Shown: positions 23,888-36,858 of the stretch, piece after piece
How the letters are laid out: every line of letters begins with the position of its first letter
How positions within the stretch are numbered: position 1 is the stretch's first letter
Assembly (NCBI GenBank): GCA_039566865.1
Contig: CM076961.1
Span: 317,501-381,500, forward strand
Length of the DNA: 64,000 nucleotides
Reading direction: 5' to 3'
DNA from: Aurelia coerulea
Lineage: Eukaryota > Cnidaria > Scyphozoa > Semaeostomeae > Ulmaridae
Notes under the pieces: model-generated
Seen by the model: the letters and a program-made list of their open reading frames with translations, nothing else
Database searches by the model: none
Told to the model about the DNA's origin: nothing
Made by a program: the position numbers and the translations under genes

Positions 23888-25058
23888 CTTGTTTCAGCTG
23901 ATCTTGTCCTTCAAGCACTTAACATATCTCTGCGACGATTCATCACATCAAAGGTTTCCGTTGTTGATCATCAAATATTTCACATTTTATCGGCAAATAT
24001 TTTTGTTGTAAGTTGTTCTTCAGCTTTCTTTCCAGTTTCGTTTCCGGGTTGGATCGTCATCGGATGGAGATTTCTTCGAAACGAGTCAAACAAAGAAAAA
24101 AGCGCGCGATATTTAAACTGCAAACTGCGCCTCTGAAATAACAATTCCAAAAGGACAGGCTATGTTTGACTCCAAGTCTTGAGTTTTGAATTCTTTGAGG
24201 TCGCAAGAGAATGCAAAACCAGAAAAATTCACAGTTAGTTGAATCAACGTTTAGTTGATAGCTGAAAGGCTGAAGTATCTTTGTGAATTTTATTTTATTT
24301 TTCTGGGCATTGGAAATGTAGGTAAGTTTTAGTTTACAAACAAATCCGTAGCTTCGAAATGCTTGAAAATAGGCCTAAAACCATCAATCAAAAATCATAA
24401 GCAATCTCATCACTCAAACACAGCCTGAGATCAGGCTAAAAATAAAAAAATGAAATAAAAGGCTATAAAACACATTTCGTTCCTCTCAAATAATACGAGT
24501 CAAAGCTGAATTGACAGCAACAGCGTAATAAGATCTGATACTTGCAAGAATCAATTGTATTTGGATGCTGCTTCATGTGAAGAGATTACCAATCCTTTTT
24601 CACGCATTTTGTCTGGAACACAGGCTAGCTTTTCAAGGTAGAGGAACTTTCATAAATCCAATTTCATCTACATTTACAATGCTAAGAAAAATATTAGAAA
24701 ATCACAAAAAAATGCTTCAGACGATCAGTGAAACTTTGATTAATTCCAACCTTTTCGTCCAACCGGTAGTTCGACAGGAATTATAAGAAATGTTTGATAA
24801 AATCATAGCCAAATAGCTAAAGTTTCTTTCAAGCCATACAATTCAAAGAGACAGGTCATACAATTCTGCGCCAAACATTTTAAAGAATTGGACCCCATGC
24901 TCCATAAGTATTGCAGGCAGTTGGCTGTATTATTCTAAGTCATATTTGATAAAAAATGTTGACAAGATTTTGTGAGGTATCTATTTCGTGTGACCTAGTT
25001 GGTGGAATTCATCGTAACACTAGCATCAAAGAAACAATCATTTAGAATGCATTGTTTT
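23888..25058. other. Intergenic stretch between gene B and DNAJC2
   Basis: No gene seen. It presumably holds the gene B promoter, since gene B is transcribed away from it. A fragment at about 24790-24920 (AGCTAAAGTTTCTTTCAAGCC) belongs to the foldback family at 30310-30855. The DNAJC2 transcript ends in this interval. Confidence 0.6.
24108..24118 (-). promoter_or_regulatory. Possible TATA-like element of gene B
   Basis: The minus strand reads GTTTAAATATCGCGCGC about 225 nt before the gene B start codon. Position and composition fit a core promoter; this is inference only. Confidence 0.25.
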
Positions 25059-28000
25059 CTATTTTTGAGGTTTAGTTACTTGTGCTGCCATAGCTTGTGC
25101 TGATTTCTTGGCTTTCACCATTTCAACAAGTTCCTGGAATAAAAAAACAAGAGATTTCTCAGAAATGAATCGCTTCCGTAACATCGATTTGGCCGGATAA
25201 TGGTCATATTGTTGAGTGTTGAGAATAAGCCTGGCAGCTATTCTGCAATTGAATCAGACGCGAGTGATATTTCCGATCATTTCGTATTCATAGGATTATG
25301 GTTATTCTCAGAATGGTGGATAAAGTAGTTAGTGATAAAATTCTCTGACCTAAATGCTAGTCTTCTTACAGTGGATAATTTGATTTGATTTGATTTTAAA
25401 TTCTTTAGGCACAGTGGCCACGTCAGTCTAAGGACTGACTTACGGTGGGTCGTGCAAATACATACAGTAACCAAATTTAAAAGAAAAGCATACGAAATTA
25501 AATAATCCTATTTACAAACAATCTAATTAGCAAATTAAAGTAATGCTAATTATAGCACGAAAGAGAGAATCAGAATTCGCTGTTGGGATTGCTGATACGT
25601 TTTTTGAATATTTCATAAGTTTTGGATGATTTGCCTTTAACAGAAAGATTACTCCACAATTTAGCGCATATCTGGTCGAAAGCCGATAAACTGTTAGTGG
25701 TGAAATTCTCTGACTTGAATGTTGTTTCAAAAACATTCTCTATTGGGCATATAGCTGTGCAGAAGCATGGATTTAAATCTTAAATTCTGCCAATTCCAAA
25801 ACGCGCCATTCACTTCACCTGGAAAAAGCACCCTTTTGCAAACTATTTTGCTGGACTGTTTATGTATGATATAGACATCATCTGATATAAATATTGCTCT
25901 GAAACAGTTGAACTCACTTGCAATAGATAGGAGTAGGTAGGGAGGAGCTTCCAATTCAAATCGAACGATATCTTAACACATTTGGCGAAATCGTCGGATG
26001 TGCACAACAGTGAAAGAAGCCCTAATGCCATGCCACTCAATCGAACCTTTCTTATTAAGTAAGTATAAAATGTTGCTCAAACCAGGCTCTGCTGTAGAAT
26101 AACTGAAAGGTCTATTCAAGAAATCAGTTTGCAAGATAAGATATTTTGCCACTGAATCAATGAAAATAAAAAGTGTCTTTCGATCGAAGGGATGCGTAAA
26201 ATTTTTACCAACGTACTTTATATCTTTTCATGCATTCTTTTTTGCTTCTCGTTGAAACTGCTTCAGCGATTCTGTCCCATCGTTCTGGAGTGCTTGCAGG
26301 GAATGTTTTTAATGCTTGTTCTAGAAGCTGAAACAACGATAAAACATATTCAAGGGAGAATCATCCAATTTTTAAGAATATCATAAGAATATTGCTCAGC
26401 TCGCATATTTGTGTTTCATTTTTCAGCAGTTGCCTGTGTTGCGATGTTCATAACAGAAATGTTCTTACGTTCAACCATTTCCTGGTAATGACATGAAATT
26501 TCTTTCAGCCATGTTCTCCTGAAACCATACAAGATTAGAAAAAAAGAATTCTTTAAGAACTCAAAATGAAAATTTCTTAAGAATATCGAGGCTGGAAAAA
26601 ATTTATAGTATTCCTATAAAAAAAAGAGTGTAAATGATTATGAGCAGACCATTAGTTCGCTTTTCTCGACTTCTTGCTTGTGCAAAATTATTTCCTGGAA
26701 GTTCTCTGCTCAGTGCTAATTGCTACAGAGAGCATCAAACAAGAAATTTCGTGCAGCAAGAAACAAAATTCTCTACAAACCTTTTGTTCTTCTGAACTCC
26801 AAGGATTTTCTGCACTCTGCTTGCCTAAAAATAATGAATAGACAATGAGATAGCGACGAACGAAGAAGGCAAAAAACGGAAAACTGAATAAACACAAGCC
26901 GAAAATTTGAAATTTGATTTATCAGAAGCTTTAAAGGGGTATGATTCAAATTGTCAAAATTTTCATGCTAGGAATATACACCCTTTTTTTTATAAGAATA
27001 TTGTTTATAAGAGTGTTCAGGCTCAGAATCATCCAAATTTTAAGAATATTATAAGAATATTGCTCAGCCTCAGCTCGCATATTTGTGTCTCATTTTCCAG
27101 CAGTTGCCTGTCTTGCGATGTTCATAAGATTCTTATTGTTACAATTGCTTACGTTTTTCTTTCATTCGACCATTTCTTCATAATGATATGACAATTCTTT
27201 GAACTATGTTCCCTTGAAACCATATCAGATTTGAAAAAATAAGACTACTTTAAGAATATGTTAAGGCTCAAAACGAAAAATATCTTAAGAATATTGAGGC
27301 TGGAAAAAATTTATAGTATTCTTATAAAAAAAGAGTGTATGCTACGAGATCCTTTTTTGCAAACCTCTAGGGAACAGAATTGGAATGAAATCGATAGATG
27401 GGAGGCTAATTAAACGAACCTTCATCTCTAACTGAAACTCCACCAGTTGGTTGTGCCACGACCTTCGAAGATGTCTCTTTCTTTAACTTTTCAAATGCTC
27501 GCTTATTTACTTCATCTTTCAGTCCTGGGTCTATACAAAGGGGAAAACGAATAGACCTTTTAGTTATTCTACAAAAGAATTTGGATCGAGCGTTATTTTT
27601 ATACATTTTGATACGCGACGTTCGATCGAGTGGCTTTAGAGCTTCTATCACTATTGTGCACATTCGAAAATTCTACAAAATGTAGCAAAATGTTGTTCGA
27701 TTCTGATTCCTTTCTGAATAGCTAAAAGGTCTATTAAACCTAAAGCGAGCAAAACAAAGGAAATAAAATCTCTCGAAAAGATCCTGACGAAGGGAGCCAT
27801 CAACAGTATTCGTTTGAGCCAACTTAAATCAAACAGAGAATTAAAACTACTTTTTAAGGGTTATGTTTGATACCTTTAGTGTATTTCCAGTCTGGCATTT
27901 TAGTTTATCTATCATGGATTTTACATATAAGAATATAAACAAATTTCAACATATAGTGTGCGATTGACGAAGATGCAACAACATAAGAAAGAAGGCGTCA

Positions 28001-31000
28001 AATTGATCTTTTGCGCATCTATTTTTCTTCCAGTGCTAACTAATTTCACCCACAAGGGCATCTTCAGAGCAACTCTTCAGAACAAATTTAAACAGATAAA
28101 AACACAGACAAACACAATGCAAAAAAATTAGGAATGTGGGAACAAAAATAAAATTGTTCAAAACATAAGTAGATTTCCTTTGCAGGGTAGATAAAGCAAT
28201 GATAACAAAACGTACCCATCTTTTGAAGAGATTTTGCCTTGCTAATTATTTGTTTTGCAGTTCGATTCTGTGGTTCAGCAGCATGTTCATTTATATAATT
28301 TGCTATCACTTGCCATCTGCAAAAAATGAGAAAAACGTTCACTCTCTGCATGCAACAATGAAATAGGTCAAGAAAAGCCTTGCAGTTGTCACAATTTCGT
28401 TGCTTCTAAAATGGCTCCATCTGCACAATTTTGCCAAAGGTTTCTCGGAAATATATTTCAGGGTAGATGAGAAACTTCTGTATAACATTGCATTCAACAC
28501 ATCTAAGAAGGCAACCAAAACTTATTCATATCTAAAGTGAGAAGTTGGAAAAATTTAGGATACCACATCTGTTAACAATGACCACTGAGTTTGGTGAAAA
28601 TTAAAAAATAGCTATAAACATTTCAAGAATCTCATTTGCAATCCTAGGGTCTCGACTGACAGCATTTTGGTCTTGGGAGTGACAATCCAAATATAAGAAT
28701 AGTCAAGTATAAATGCTCCCACACAAAGTATAAACAATAGACAATATATGGACAATCCAAATTTAAAAGTAGCAAAGTAGAGTACTTCCTTTGCATGATT
28801 TTGGACAAACAAGGGAATACAAAATAATTACCTCGATGCAGTGCCAGGTGGAAATAAAACTGATGCTTTGACGAGAAGCTGCATTTCATCCTCAGACCAT
28901 GGTTTATTTGCAGTTTGTAATACACTGTTTTGTTGAGCTACTGCTTGCTTCGCTTCTGAAATTCAAAAAAAAAGAAAAAGTCAGTTAATGAATAATATGA
29001 TTAAGAAGAGAAAATAACAAAAACTTTCTTGAAATCTATGTCGTTTCAAAAGATTTTGTGCCAAACTGATTCGCACGTTTGGCTACTGCTTCCGAAATAT
29101 GGGGCAGCAGTGCTTCCGTGGATCAACATAAAATCAATTTGAAATAACGCAATGATCTAGCAGCTCTCCTTCCTATCTTCCAGACAGTTCAACACCAAAC
29201 CATCCACATTTTCCCATAGTGCTTGACTTGCCTCGTCATTGTACCGTCCAGTTGCTATGTGATGGTAAAAAGATGACGGAAGTCTACGATATAAAGATTG
29301 CATGGTTTGGTGTGGAACTGCCAGTCTCCTTCTTTTCTTTTGACTATTTGTATGTTGCTGTCTTGTTTTGTTTGTCCCTTGTATTGCTGTATTTTTTTTA
29401 TGCCTTGAAGTTGTAATTGCAAATTGAAAGTACCGTTCTTGGTGTAGGCCAGATGACCTTGTGTCTTCTTACACCAAGTGCGGTACAGTATAGTAATGTA
29501 TTTTAATTTATTAGTTTTAATTTATTATGAATAGAAAAACAAATAGAGGCACTTCCAAATCAGTATTGGCCTTGAGCACATAGCAAGGTTTTCCTGCCTT
29601 AGAATTTTTGTTTGGTTCAATAATTCTGATCATAATGTAAAAAATTCTTGTCTTTTCTATGTGCACAAGGCCTGTACTGTAGGCAATAAATCTAGAGAAA
29701 ATTGGATTGCACATGTTCATGAAAATGAGTACTTTTATCTAAAAGCACATTTTGTGAAAGAATCCTTCCAACTTCAAAAAATATTAAGCAATCAATCAGA
29801 CAGACTTCAAGACAAAACACAGTTCATGACTTAGGGTTATGATTTAGCTGCTACTTTCCAATGGCCTGCCGATTTATCAAACTACTGTTGTATACCTTCC
29901 GCTCTCTAGAATGCTGTGAAATATTTTGGAAACAGAAGAAGAACGCAACATTTATGAAAAATCATGACTTACTTTCTGCCTTGACCTTTTCTTCCGCTTT
30001 TTTCAGCTGTTCCTGCACAGTATTAACCTGAAATCAAATGACAACAAAAGATTAAATTGTTTAATGGTGACAAAAACATGAAACCACCCTTACAAACTAA
30101 AATTCGTGTATCACGAAGGTTAAACGAAGACTGGAAAAGGCCAAACGAGGTGTCAGCTGGCGAGGTGAGTTTTCTAAGAAATACTGCAAAAATAAAATTT
30201 GAATTGATTCACTAGTAAACATTTTGCCTTGAATCATGTGTTCTGTCGCATAATCTCTAAGGGATTCCTGGAGAAAATTTCTTGTGGAAAAAGCGATAAA
30301 GATTGCCAGTGCAGCATAGGTTCCAAATCTTTAAAAAGGCTGGTGTAAAATTCAGTGACCTATTTCTTTGAACTGAATGACTTCAAAGAAACACAAGCTA
30401 TTTCTCTTTAATTCTACAGTTGGACTTTTCTGAAATCTTCGATATTTTCAGAATTAGAGTGTTTTCTTACTTTTTCAAGAATTCAAGAAAAATTTATCAA
30501 AAAAACTTAAAACCATCGTAATTTCTAAATTGTTTGAAGCAACATGAAATAATTTCGAAGAAAACCATAGTTTATGAATGCCTACAATATGGCATCAAGC
30601 AAAAGTCTGTCACTGAACTGGTTTATGATTTAGAAATTTGATGACGTCACACCCTCAACTGAGTTGAAATGTAACATACACTAAAATTTCGATAAAATAT
30701 TAAAAACTTCTGAAAAGTCCAACGGTAGGATTAAAGATAAGTAACTAAAGTTTGCTTCAAGCCACTCAGTCAGAAGAAATAGATCACAGAATTTTACACC
30801 CACCTTTTTTTATGCCGATTTAAAGATTTGGAACCTATGCTTTGCCAGTGCGACACTCCATACGTATCATCAAAACGTCAGCAATTTAGGTAACGAGAAA
30901 ACTTTTAACATAAAAATGAAACGCAAAAAATAACGAAATGCAACAAAATCTATATAATAACTGAATGAACTTACATGTTGAAGGTACACAGTTTGAAGAT

Positions 31001-34000
31001 TTTTCATATCTTTCTTTTCTGACATTTCTCGCATTTCCTGCAAACTAATTGAGAGTTTTCAGTCCATAAATGATTTAAAAACAATTCGCATTTTCAAGAA
31101 ACATTAATCGTTGAATTTGAGCTACTAAAGTTTAAATACATCAGAGGATCATTTCTAAGTTTAGGGTCAAGATACAAGACCACAAACTTTTATTTACCTT
31201 TCAAGATTTAAATTTTCCAGCGTTTTCTCTAATTTTTCAAGTTCTTGTACCAAGTCGACATTTGAACCAGCAAAATAACCATTTTCCTACAACATAATTG
31301 CGAAAAAAGTGGGATCCATGAAATAATGTAAACAAAAAAATAGTTGAATTTTTTCTATTAAATACAAATAAATGAATAAATAAATTACTATAACCGAGGG
31401 AATGAATAGATCTATGAGCTGTTTCAAAAAAAGAATCTGAATCGAACGATATTTTTTGATACATTTTGAAGAAGTTTTGAATGCGACCAACAGTGATAGA
31501 AGCTCTAATGTCACTGAATCGAAGCACTCGTATAAAAATGTATAAAACTATCGCTTGATCCAGGTTCTTTAGTAGAATAGCTAAGAGGTCTGTATATACA
31601 AAACTAAATGAATCATAAACGAACAACAAACAAGCGAACGAACGAACGAACAAATGAAGAAGGAGTGAATGATGAATGAAGGAAAGATCAAGAATAAATA
31701 AAGTAATTCATAAATAAATACTTCTCAGTTACCTTTACAACTTGTCTCAATACTTTTTTCTCCTTTGTTAACATTTTCTTCATCTTATCTCGTTCCTTTT
31801 TTTCTTTTGCTGCCTGCAGAAATGAAAATTCAACTCTAAAAGTGGATCGAGAAAGGAATCATCCGTGAGTGAAACAGAGGCCAAAGTTTCGCGGAGTTCC
31901 TAAAATTATGGTGGATTACGAAATAGAGTCTGGATCGGGTGACATTTTTGAAAACTTCGTAACAAACTGACAAATTTTCAAATACACACAATGATGAAAG
32001 AATCTCTGTCAAGCTAATTACCTGGAACTTTCGAATCTAAATTGAGCCCTTGATTATAAATGATCTGTCGATTTCTAAATTAGAGCTATCTGCCTTCCAA
32101 CTCAAAAACCGATTGAGCTTTAAACGTTGTAAATACCTTTTCTTTGGCTTCTTGTTCTGCCAATTCTTTCGCCCTTTTCTCTTCTTCTTCTGCTTCAAGT
32201 CTCAACTGTCCAAAAATAAAATAGGAAAGGGGATCAAATTTGCAATGGCATGGCAGTCTGATTGAAACCCTTACTCCTACAATAGAAGGCATCACACATA
32301 ACCCCATTGCTATGAGAATCAACGTTGTGTTAATAATGTTCATGTTTATTTTGTTAGCTGAGAAATACTAAGTTTGTAGCCTTTTTGACATTGCTGGGAA
32401 TTGAACTCATTTGACAAAACAAAAAAAGGAAAGCGTGCGCAGGATAAAAAGTTCAAATCTCTTTAATTAAAATTTACTGCTAATGAATTTAATGTGATAA
32501 ATTACCCTTTCCTTCTCCTTAATTGCATCTTCTTTTGCTTTTTTTTCTTGTAATTTTTTCTGTTTTTTCTCTTCAGCAATTTTCTTGATTCTAGGATCAT
32601 TCGAGTAGGCCGTATCTATCATAAATGAGACGCGAGTAAGTTAGAGAACTCTAAGAAACCTTTCTAAAATTTTGCATCCGATTTGCAAGATTTACAAGAT
32701 GGATAAACAACTTTCAGTTTCGATCCTCTGATTTTAGATATATTTTAAATCAGAGGCTTTAGAGATCATCATTTTACCAGAAAAGCTTCATTTTTCTAAG
32801 AATTGTGAAAAATGGCGCAATGATCACTAGGGGGAAATAGCCTTGAAAGTTTTCTAATTTCTTCGCACAGCAGGCAGCTATTTCCAACGAACAGTCTCAT
32901 TGATTTTATCATTCTAATGCGTATACCAATGAATTTAGGCTGTTTTTCAGCTGAATAAGATTTTTGTAAATTCTAAAAGATAATGCAATAAATAAAAGAC
33001 ATTTAAGATTTTTGTTAGAAATTCTCACCAACAAGCAATCGTATTCTCGCTAATTCTTCTTTTTTCTTTTGTTGACGTTTTCGTCGATTTTGCTTTTCCA
33101 TCCAACGGCGTTCTTCACGACTGTTAAAGAAATGACTTGTGTAATATGAACGACTTGAAAGTAGGTTAGAATTTTGAGTAGGGAGGTCGGAGGTCGCCCA
33201 AAGAACTTCATACAATACCTTCAAATAATGATTCCTCAACAATCTTCAGAGCATCCTCAATCGTGCCTCTAATCAAGTCAAATAATCACTCATACAAAAT
33301 ACTTTCATCGTCATTTTATTCACGGACATTTTCTCGTGACACCTTACTTGAGACATACTTTAGTAGTTTTTATCTCTATATGTAATAGCCACTTGGTATG
33401 TAATGACCGCTGGGTAGACACAGCCTTTTGCTCCCAGGGGTATCGTTCCAGTAGTATTGCATCGTATTTATATAAGTACCCTTGCTTGTAGTATGTGTTG
33501 CAAATTTTTTATTGGAATATGAAAACAATAATAACTGTGTCTTTTTTCAGCTTGCATTTGCCTTACAATCTTCTCAAAATTTGTGTTTGTTCCATCAGAA
33601 AACGGCATTTATTGAAATTTCAAAAACAAAAGCAAATAAAGCTATCCTTTCATGAAATAAAAAAGCGTAATATTTGTAAATTTAATTTTTCTTACCAATC
33701 TGCTTGGTCCTTATCTTCTTCATCTTGATAAGAATAATCTCTCCAGGACTGAAAATCATACCTGCAAATCAAATGAAGCTTTTAGCTCTCGATTTAAGTG
33801 TTGTGTCCTAATGCCTAAATTAATCTCTCCAGGGCTGAAAATCATACCTGCAAATCAAATGAAGCTTTTAGCTCTAGATTTAAGTGTTGTGTCCTTGCCT
33901 AAATTAATCTCTCCACCATTTAAATCATACCTACAAATCACCTGAAGCTTTTATTTCTAGATTTAAGTGCTGTGTCTTTGCCAAAATCAATGCAATCTCG

Positions 34001-36858
34001 CACAAAAAATTTACACAATTTTGTCGAAAGAAGAATTTGAAGGAAAAGAAAGATACTTAGCTGATAAATAAAGTATATACTTGCTTTAATTGGTGTTTAA
34101 AATCTCCTAAAAGCACGATAAATGAAAGAAAAGAAGTAAAAACGTGCTGAGGCAAAGGAAATGAAATAAACTGTCTAAGGAGCTCACCAAAAAGTATAAA
34201 ATTCATCCACTTCTTCTTCCGAACTATTTATATCTCCAAGATCTGGAACTGGTGTTTTATTTGACCATCTATAAAAAAGTTGATTGATTGATTGATTGGT
34301 AGACTGATTAATTCAATAATCTGACAGCAGCTTGAAGTATAGAATCATCAAAGTACCAATAATCATATGGTTATACTACAGTAAGGACCTTGTGGACATT
34401 TGCATAACAAGACTTCTTTACACTATGAAAAGACTTCTTGAGCCATATGAAAAACCATTAATTTTCTAGGCAAGGAATTATGTTAATATGTGCTAGGCAT
34501 GTACTGTAGAAATAGATCAGATGAAAATAGTCCCTAGAATTGCTCATTGTTTAAAGCAAATGACAAATTTGACCAACTGAGATCTTCATTACGACTATGT
34601 GTTTGTTAATTTCCATTGCGTTGCAAGAGAATCAACACTATCCTAGAAGGTAGAAGGGTCTGAAAAATCTCTCTTCCTCACAAAGTTTACGCAAAATCAA
34701 TGGAATGGTTTACGAAAACATAAGGGAGGAAATGAAAGCAGATAAACAATTTGTTTCGAATGGTGCCAAAAGATGATTGATTGAAATGAGAAAATAATTA
34801 CCTTGCATTTCTTTTGAATGGCAATCTGAATGTTTCAAAGAAATCTCCTTTAACTTGAGTTGGTACTTCATCATCAAATGAAGAATGCACACTGTCATAA
34901 GCTCTTCTTGATGTAACATTACTCAATACCTCATATGCTTTTGTGATGCATGTAAAATACTCATGTTCGTTCAATCCTGGTATCACATTCTTGGTACTTT
35001 TGTGGGATTTTTTGTCTGGGTGATGTGCTAGAACCATTTTTCTGTCTGAAATGAAGAAATTTTGCATCATATGCTAACTGAAGTATATATTTAATTGAAA
35101 AACAAACAAGAAAGGGGGAAATTTAATCACAACAAACAGTTAACAGTTGTAGCTTACTTTCTCTTCTCAAGATGTCTTGATTCTTTGTATGTTCTACAGT
35201 TCTCTGGTCCGTCAAGAAACATAATGGAGGATCATATCAAATCTAACCTGCAAACTTGTTTAACTTAATGGAAATCTTTGGTAAACTCTGGCATTTGATA
35301 TCATTGGTGGGGGGGGGCCTTAATAGAGAGGGGAGTTATATATAACTTTTACAGTACAAACAAGATGACCCCACCAATGATATCAAATGCCCGAGTTTAC
35401 CAAAGATTTTCCATTTAGTTAAACAACTTTGCAGTTTAAATTTGATATGATCCTCCATGATGTTTTTTTGACGGATCAGAGAACTGTGGAACATTATAAA
35501 GAATCAAGAAACCTTGAGAAGGAAAGTAAGATACAACTGTGAACTGTTTGCAGTGATCAAATTTCTCAGTGATCAAATTATAGCAGGGATGGCTCGGTAG
35601 CATGCTTGACTACCAATCTGAAGGTTGGTGGTTTGAGTCCTCGTCCTGCCAAACCTGCTACGAAGTGTGAGGAGAGTCGCCAACTCTCTGTAATTCAAGG
35701 CAAAGGAATCATGAGGTGCGGTTACATTGAGAGGAAGGACCAGGGCGCTGCTTTGATAAGCTCAACTTCTCAGCGTCCTAAAACTACCTTCAGATGCTAG
35801 GTAGAAATGTATGCAAAAAAAGATTCCCACCTTTCTTGTTTGCTTTTCTGTGGTAATACAGTAAAGGCATACAGTGCAGGTGAAAATCAAAATAGCTTTC
35901 CTGCCTAAGAACTTGTTTGGAAAAATTCAATGTCTTTCATATGGCTCAATAATTCATTGAGTAAAGAATTTTTGTCATGTTACATAAAGTGCAACCAACT
36001 ATCATTTTGTATTGTGGCGCTATAGAAATTTGCATAATTATTATTATTATTACATACAAGCCTTTCTAACTTCTTCATCTGTAGCTATGTAACCATCTTT
36101 AATTCTAAGAACTCGATAATGATCCTGTTTCTTCCAATGAATGGACTCCAAACCAAGCATAAAAATTTTGTCATCTCTGGTTAATTCTTCTTCAACATCA
36201 TCATCATCGTTACGATTCTCTCCTTCATCTTCATTTGTTTCAGAACAGATTGATGTCACACGATCTTGTTTCTGTCTTCTTAGAGAAATCTCAAACCATC
36301 TTCCAACTGGCTCAAATCCCACACTTGTTAGACCTTTATCAAAGAAGAAAAAGCATCAAGCATTTGATGTGAAAAAAGGAAAGCAGCTAACAAGTATTGC
36401 AAGGAAGATATTAATGTATCATACCTCAAAAGCTCAACTTCATCATTTAACCAGTGGCGGATACTTTACCAAATATTAGGGGGGGGGCGAAGCTATTGTT
36501 TCAGTTGAAAGCATTTGTTTATGTATATTGCTTTCAAACAAAAGGTCTTTGTTCTAGCCAACATTAGGGGGGGGGGTGGTTGATGACACCCCCTTGCCCC
36601 CCAGTGTTTGCCACTGCATATAACATAGAACAAAATTGAAGATGACAAACACACAATATTTATTTTGATACGACAAACTGTAATGTGTTCTGATATGAGA
36701 AAAGGCTGTTATCATTTTTGAATTTTCTCATAATTTCTTGCCTGGGTTATATGTTACCTTTTAAGGTAAGTACAGTAGGTACAGTACATCATGCTTAGCT
36801 TACCAGAAGAAAGATGATATTTCACTGTTTTCTCATCTTGTTCTGCTTCAGGCAACAT
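25059..36858 (-). CDS. DNAJC2: DnaJ homolog subfamily C member 2 (zuotin/MPP11)
   Basis: A ribosome-associated J-protein. With its Hsp70 partner (HSPA14 in mammals) it assists nascent chains. Eighteen exons, all phase-consistent: 36804-36858, 36058-36333, 34802-35045, 34188-34268, 33696-33761, 33029-33120, 32506-32615, 32137-32205, 31733-31813, 31198-31286, 30975-31044, 29973-30027, 28832-28955, 28216-28316, 27420-27530, 26781-26824, 26217-26327, 25059-25133. The product is 617 aa (human 621). It has N-terminal FEPVGRWFE, a J domain at about 76-155 with HPD at 119-121, and [10 protein letters not shown] highly charged Lys/Glu helical region spans about 220-400. SANT domain 1 starts near [13 protein letters not shown] (448) and SANT domain 2 near NPWSSEEQK (548). 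The C-terminus is [10 protein letters not shown]. The start is [10 protein letters not shown], which aligns with the human start region. No defects seen. Introns carry many MITEs. Confidence 0.97.
25922..26117. mobile_element. MITE, family 2, degraded copy
   Basis: The right half (GTGCACAACAGTGAAAGAAG ... GAATAACTGAAAGGTCTATT) is clear; the left end is eroded. In the last DNAJC2 intron. Confidence 0.65.
26345..26633. mobile_element. Repeat, family 3, copy 2
   Basis: Contains AGAATATTGCTCAGCTCGCA and ends TATAGTATTCCTATAAAAAA. The left end is truncated. In the intron between DNAJC2 exons 16 and 17. Confidence 0.7.
26977..27339. mobile_element. Repeat, family 3, full-length copy
   Basis: 363 bp with inverted ends TACACCCTTTTTTTTATAAG and CTTATAAAAAAAGAGTGTA. 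It includes all shared blocks of the family. In the intron between DNAJC2 exons 15 and 16. Confidence 0.8.
27548..27735. mobile_element. MITE, family 2
   Basis: Ends AATAGACCTTTTAGTTATTC and GAATAGCTAAAAGGTCTATT. It begins 18 nt upstream of the DNAJC2 exon 15 acceptor, on the intron side. Confidence 0.85.
29441..29500 (+). repeat. Retroposon 3' stem-loop (CCAGATGACCTTGTGTC type)
   Basis: CTTGGTGTA pairs with TACACCAAG around GGCCAGATGACCTTGTGTCT. The same loop with a different stem is at 39508-39562. Confidence 0.6.
30310..30855. mobile_element. Foldback element (GCCAGTGCAGCATAGG ends)
   Basis: Arms start TGCCAGTGCAGCATAGGTTC and end CCTATGCTTTGCCAGTGCG. They share TTTAAAGATTTGGAACC and GACTTTTCTGAAATCTTCGA-type blocks. 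Partial relatives lie at 24790-24920 and 45100-45235. In the intron between DNAJC2 exons 11 and 12. Confidence 0.75.
31404..31593. mobile_element. MITE, family 2
   Basis: Ends GAATAGATCTATGAGCTGTT and AGAATAGCTAAGAGGTCTGT with the family core ATCGAACGATATTTTTTGAT. In the intron between DNAJC2 exons 9 and 10. Confidence 0.75.
33400..33530 (+). repeat. Retroposon 3' end with stem-loop
   Basis: GCTGGGTAGACACAGCCTTT and TTGCTCCCAGGGGTATCG resemble the modules at 2157-2275 and 58905-59010. In a DNAJC2 intron. Confidence 0.5.
33738..33990. repeat. Threefold tandem repeat spanning the DNAJC2 exon 5 acceptor
   Basis: Three units of about 84 bp: 33738-33823, 33824-33907 and 33908-33990. Each contains CAAATCA(A/C)(A/C)TGAAGCTTTTA. 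The unit nearest the exon includes the true 3' splice site and the first 24 nt of exon 5. The next copy retains an intact acceptor and exon-like start. Confidence 0.85.
35119..35572. mobile_element. Foldback element, arms about 200 bp
   Basis: Arms share TGATATCAAATGCC, TTTACCAAAGATTTTCCAT and GGATCATATCAAAT, inverted around a spacer of about 50 nt. In the intron between DNAJC2 exons 2 and 3. Confidence 0.85.
35585..36052 (+). mobile_element. tRNA-derived SINE with (TTA)n tail
   Basis: The head has pol III boxes: A-box-like GGATGGCTCGGTAGCATGC and B-box-like GGTGGTTTGAGTCCTC. The body has GAGGAGAGTCGCCAACTCTC, and the 3' end is GGCGCTATAGAAATTTGCAT followed by (ATT)n. Relatives lie at 59350-59576 and 62050-62640, both minus. 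It is antisense within DNAJC2 intron 2, and its tail touches the exon 2 donor. Confidence 0.85.
36452..36616. mobile_element. hAT-type MITE with 8-bp duplication
   Basis: 165 bp, ends CAGTGGCGGATAC and GTTTGCCACTG. It is flanked by CATTTAAC (36444-36451) and CATATAAC (36617-36624). The 8-bp duplication and CAGTGGC ends fit hAT elements. In DNAJC2 intron 1. Confidence 0.75.
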
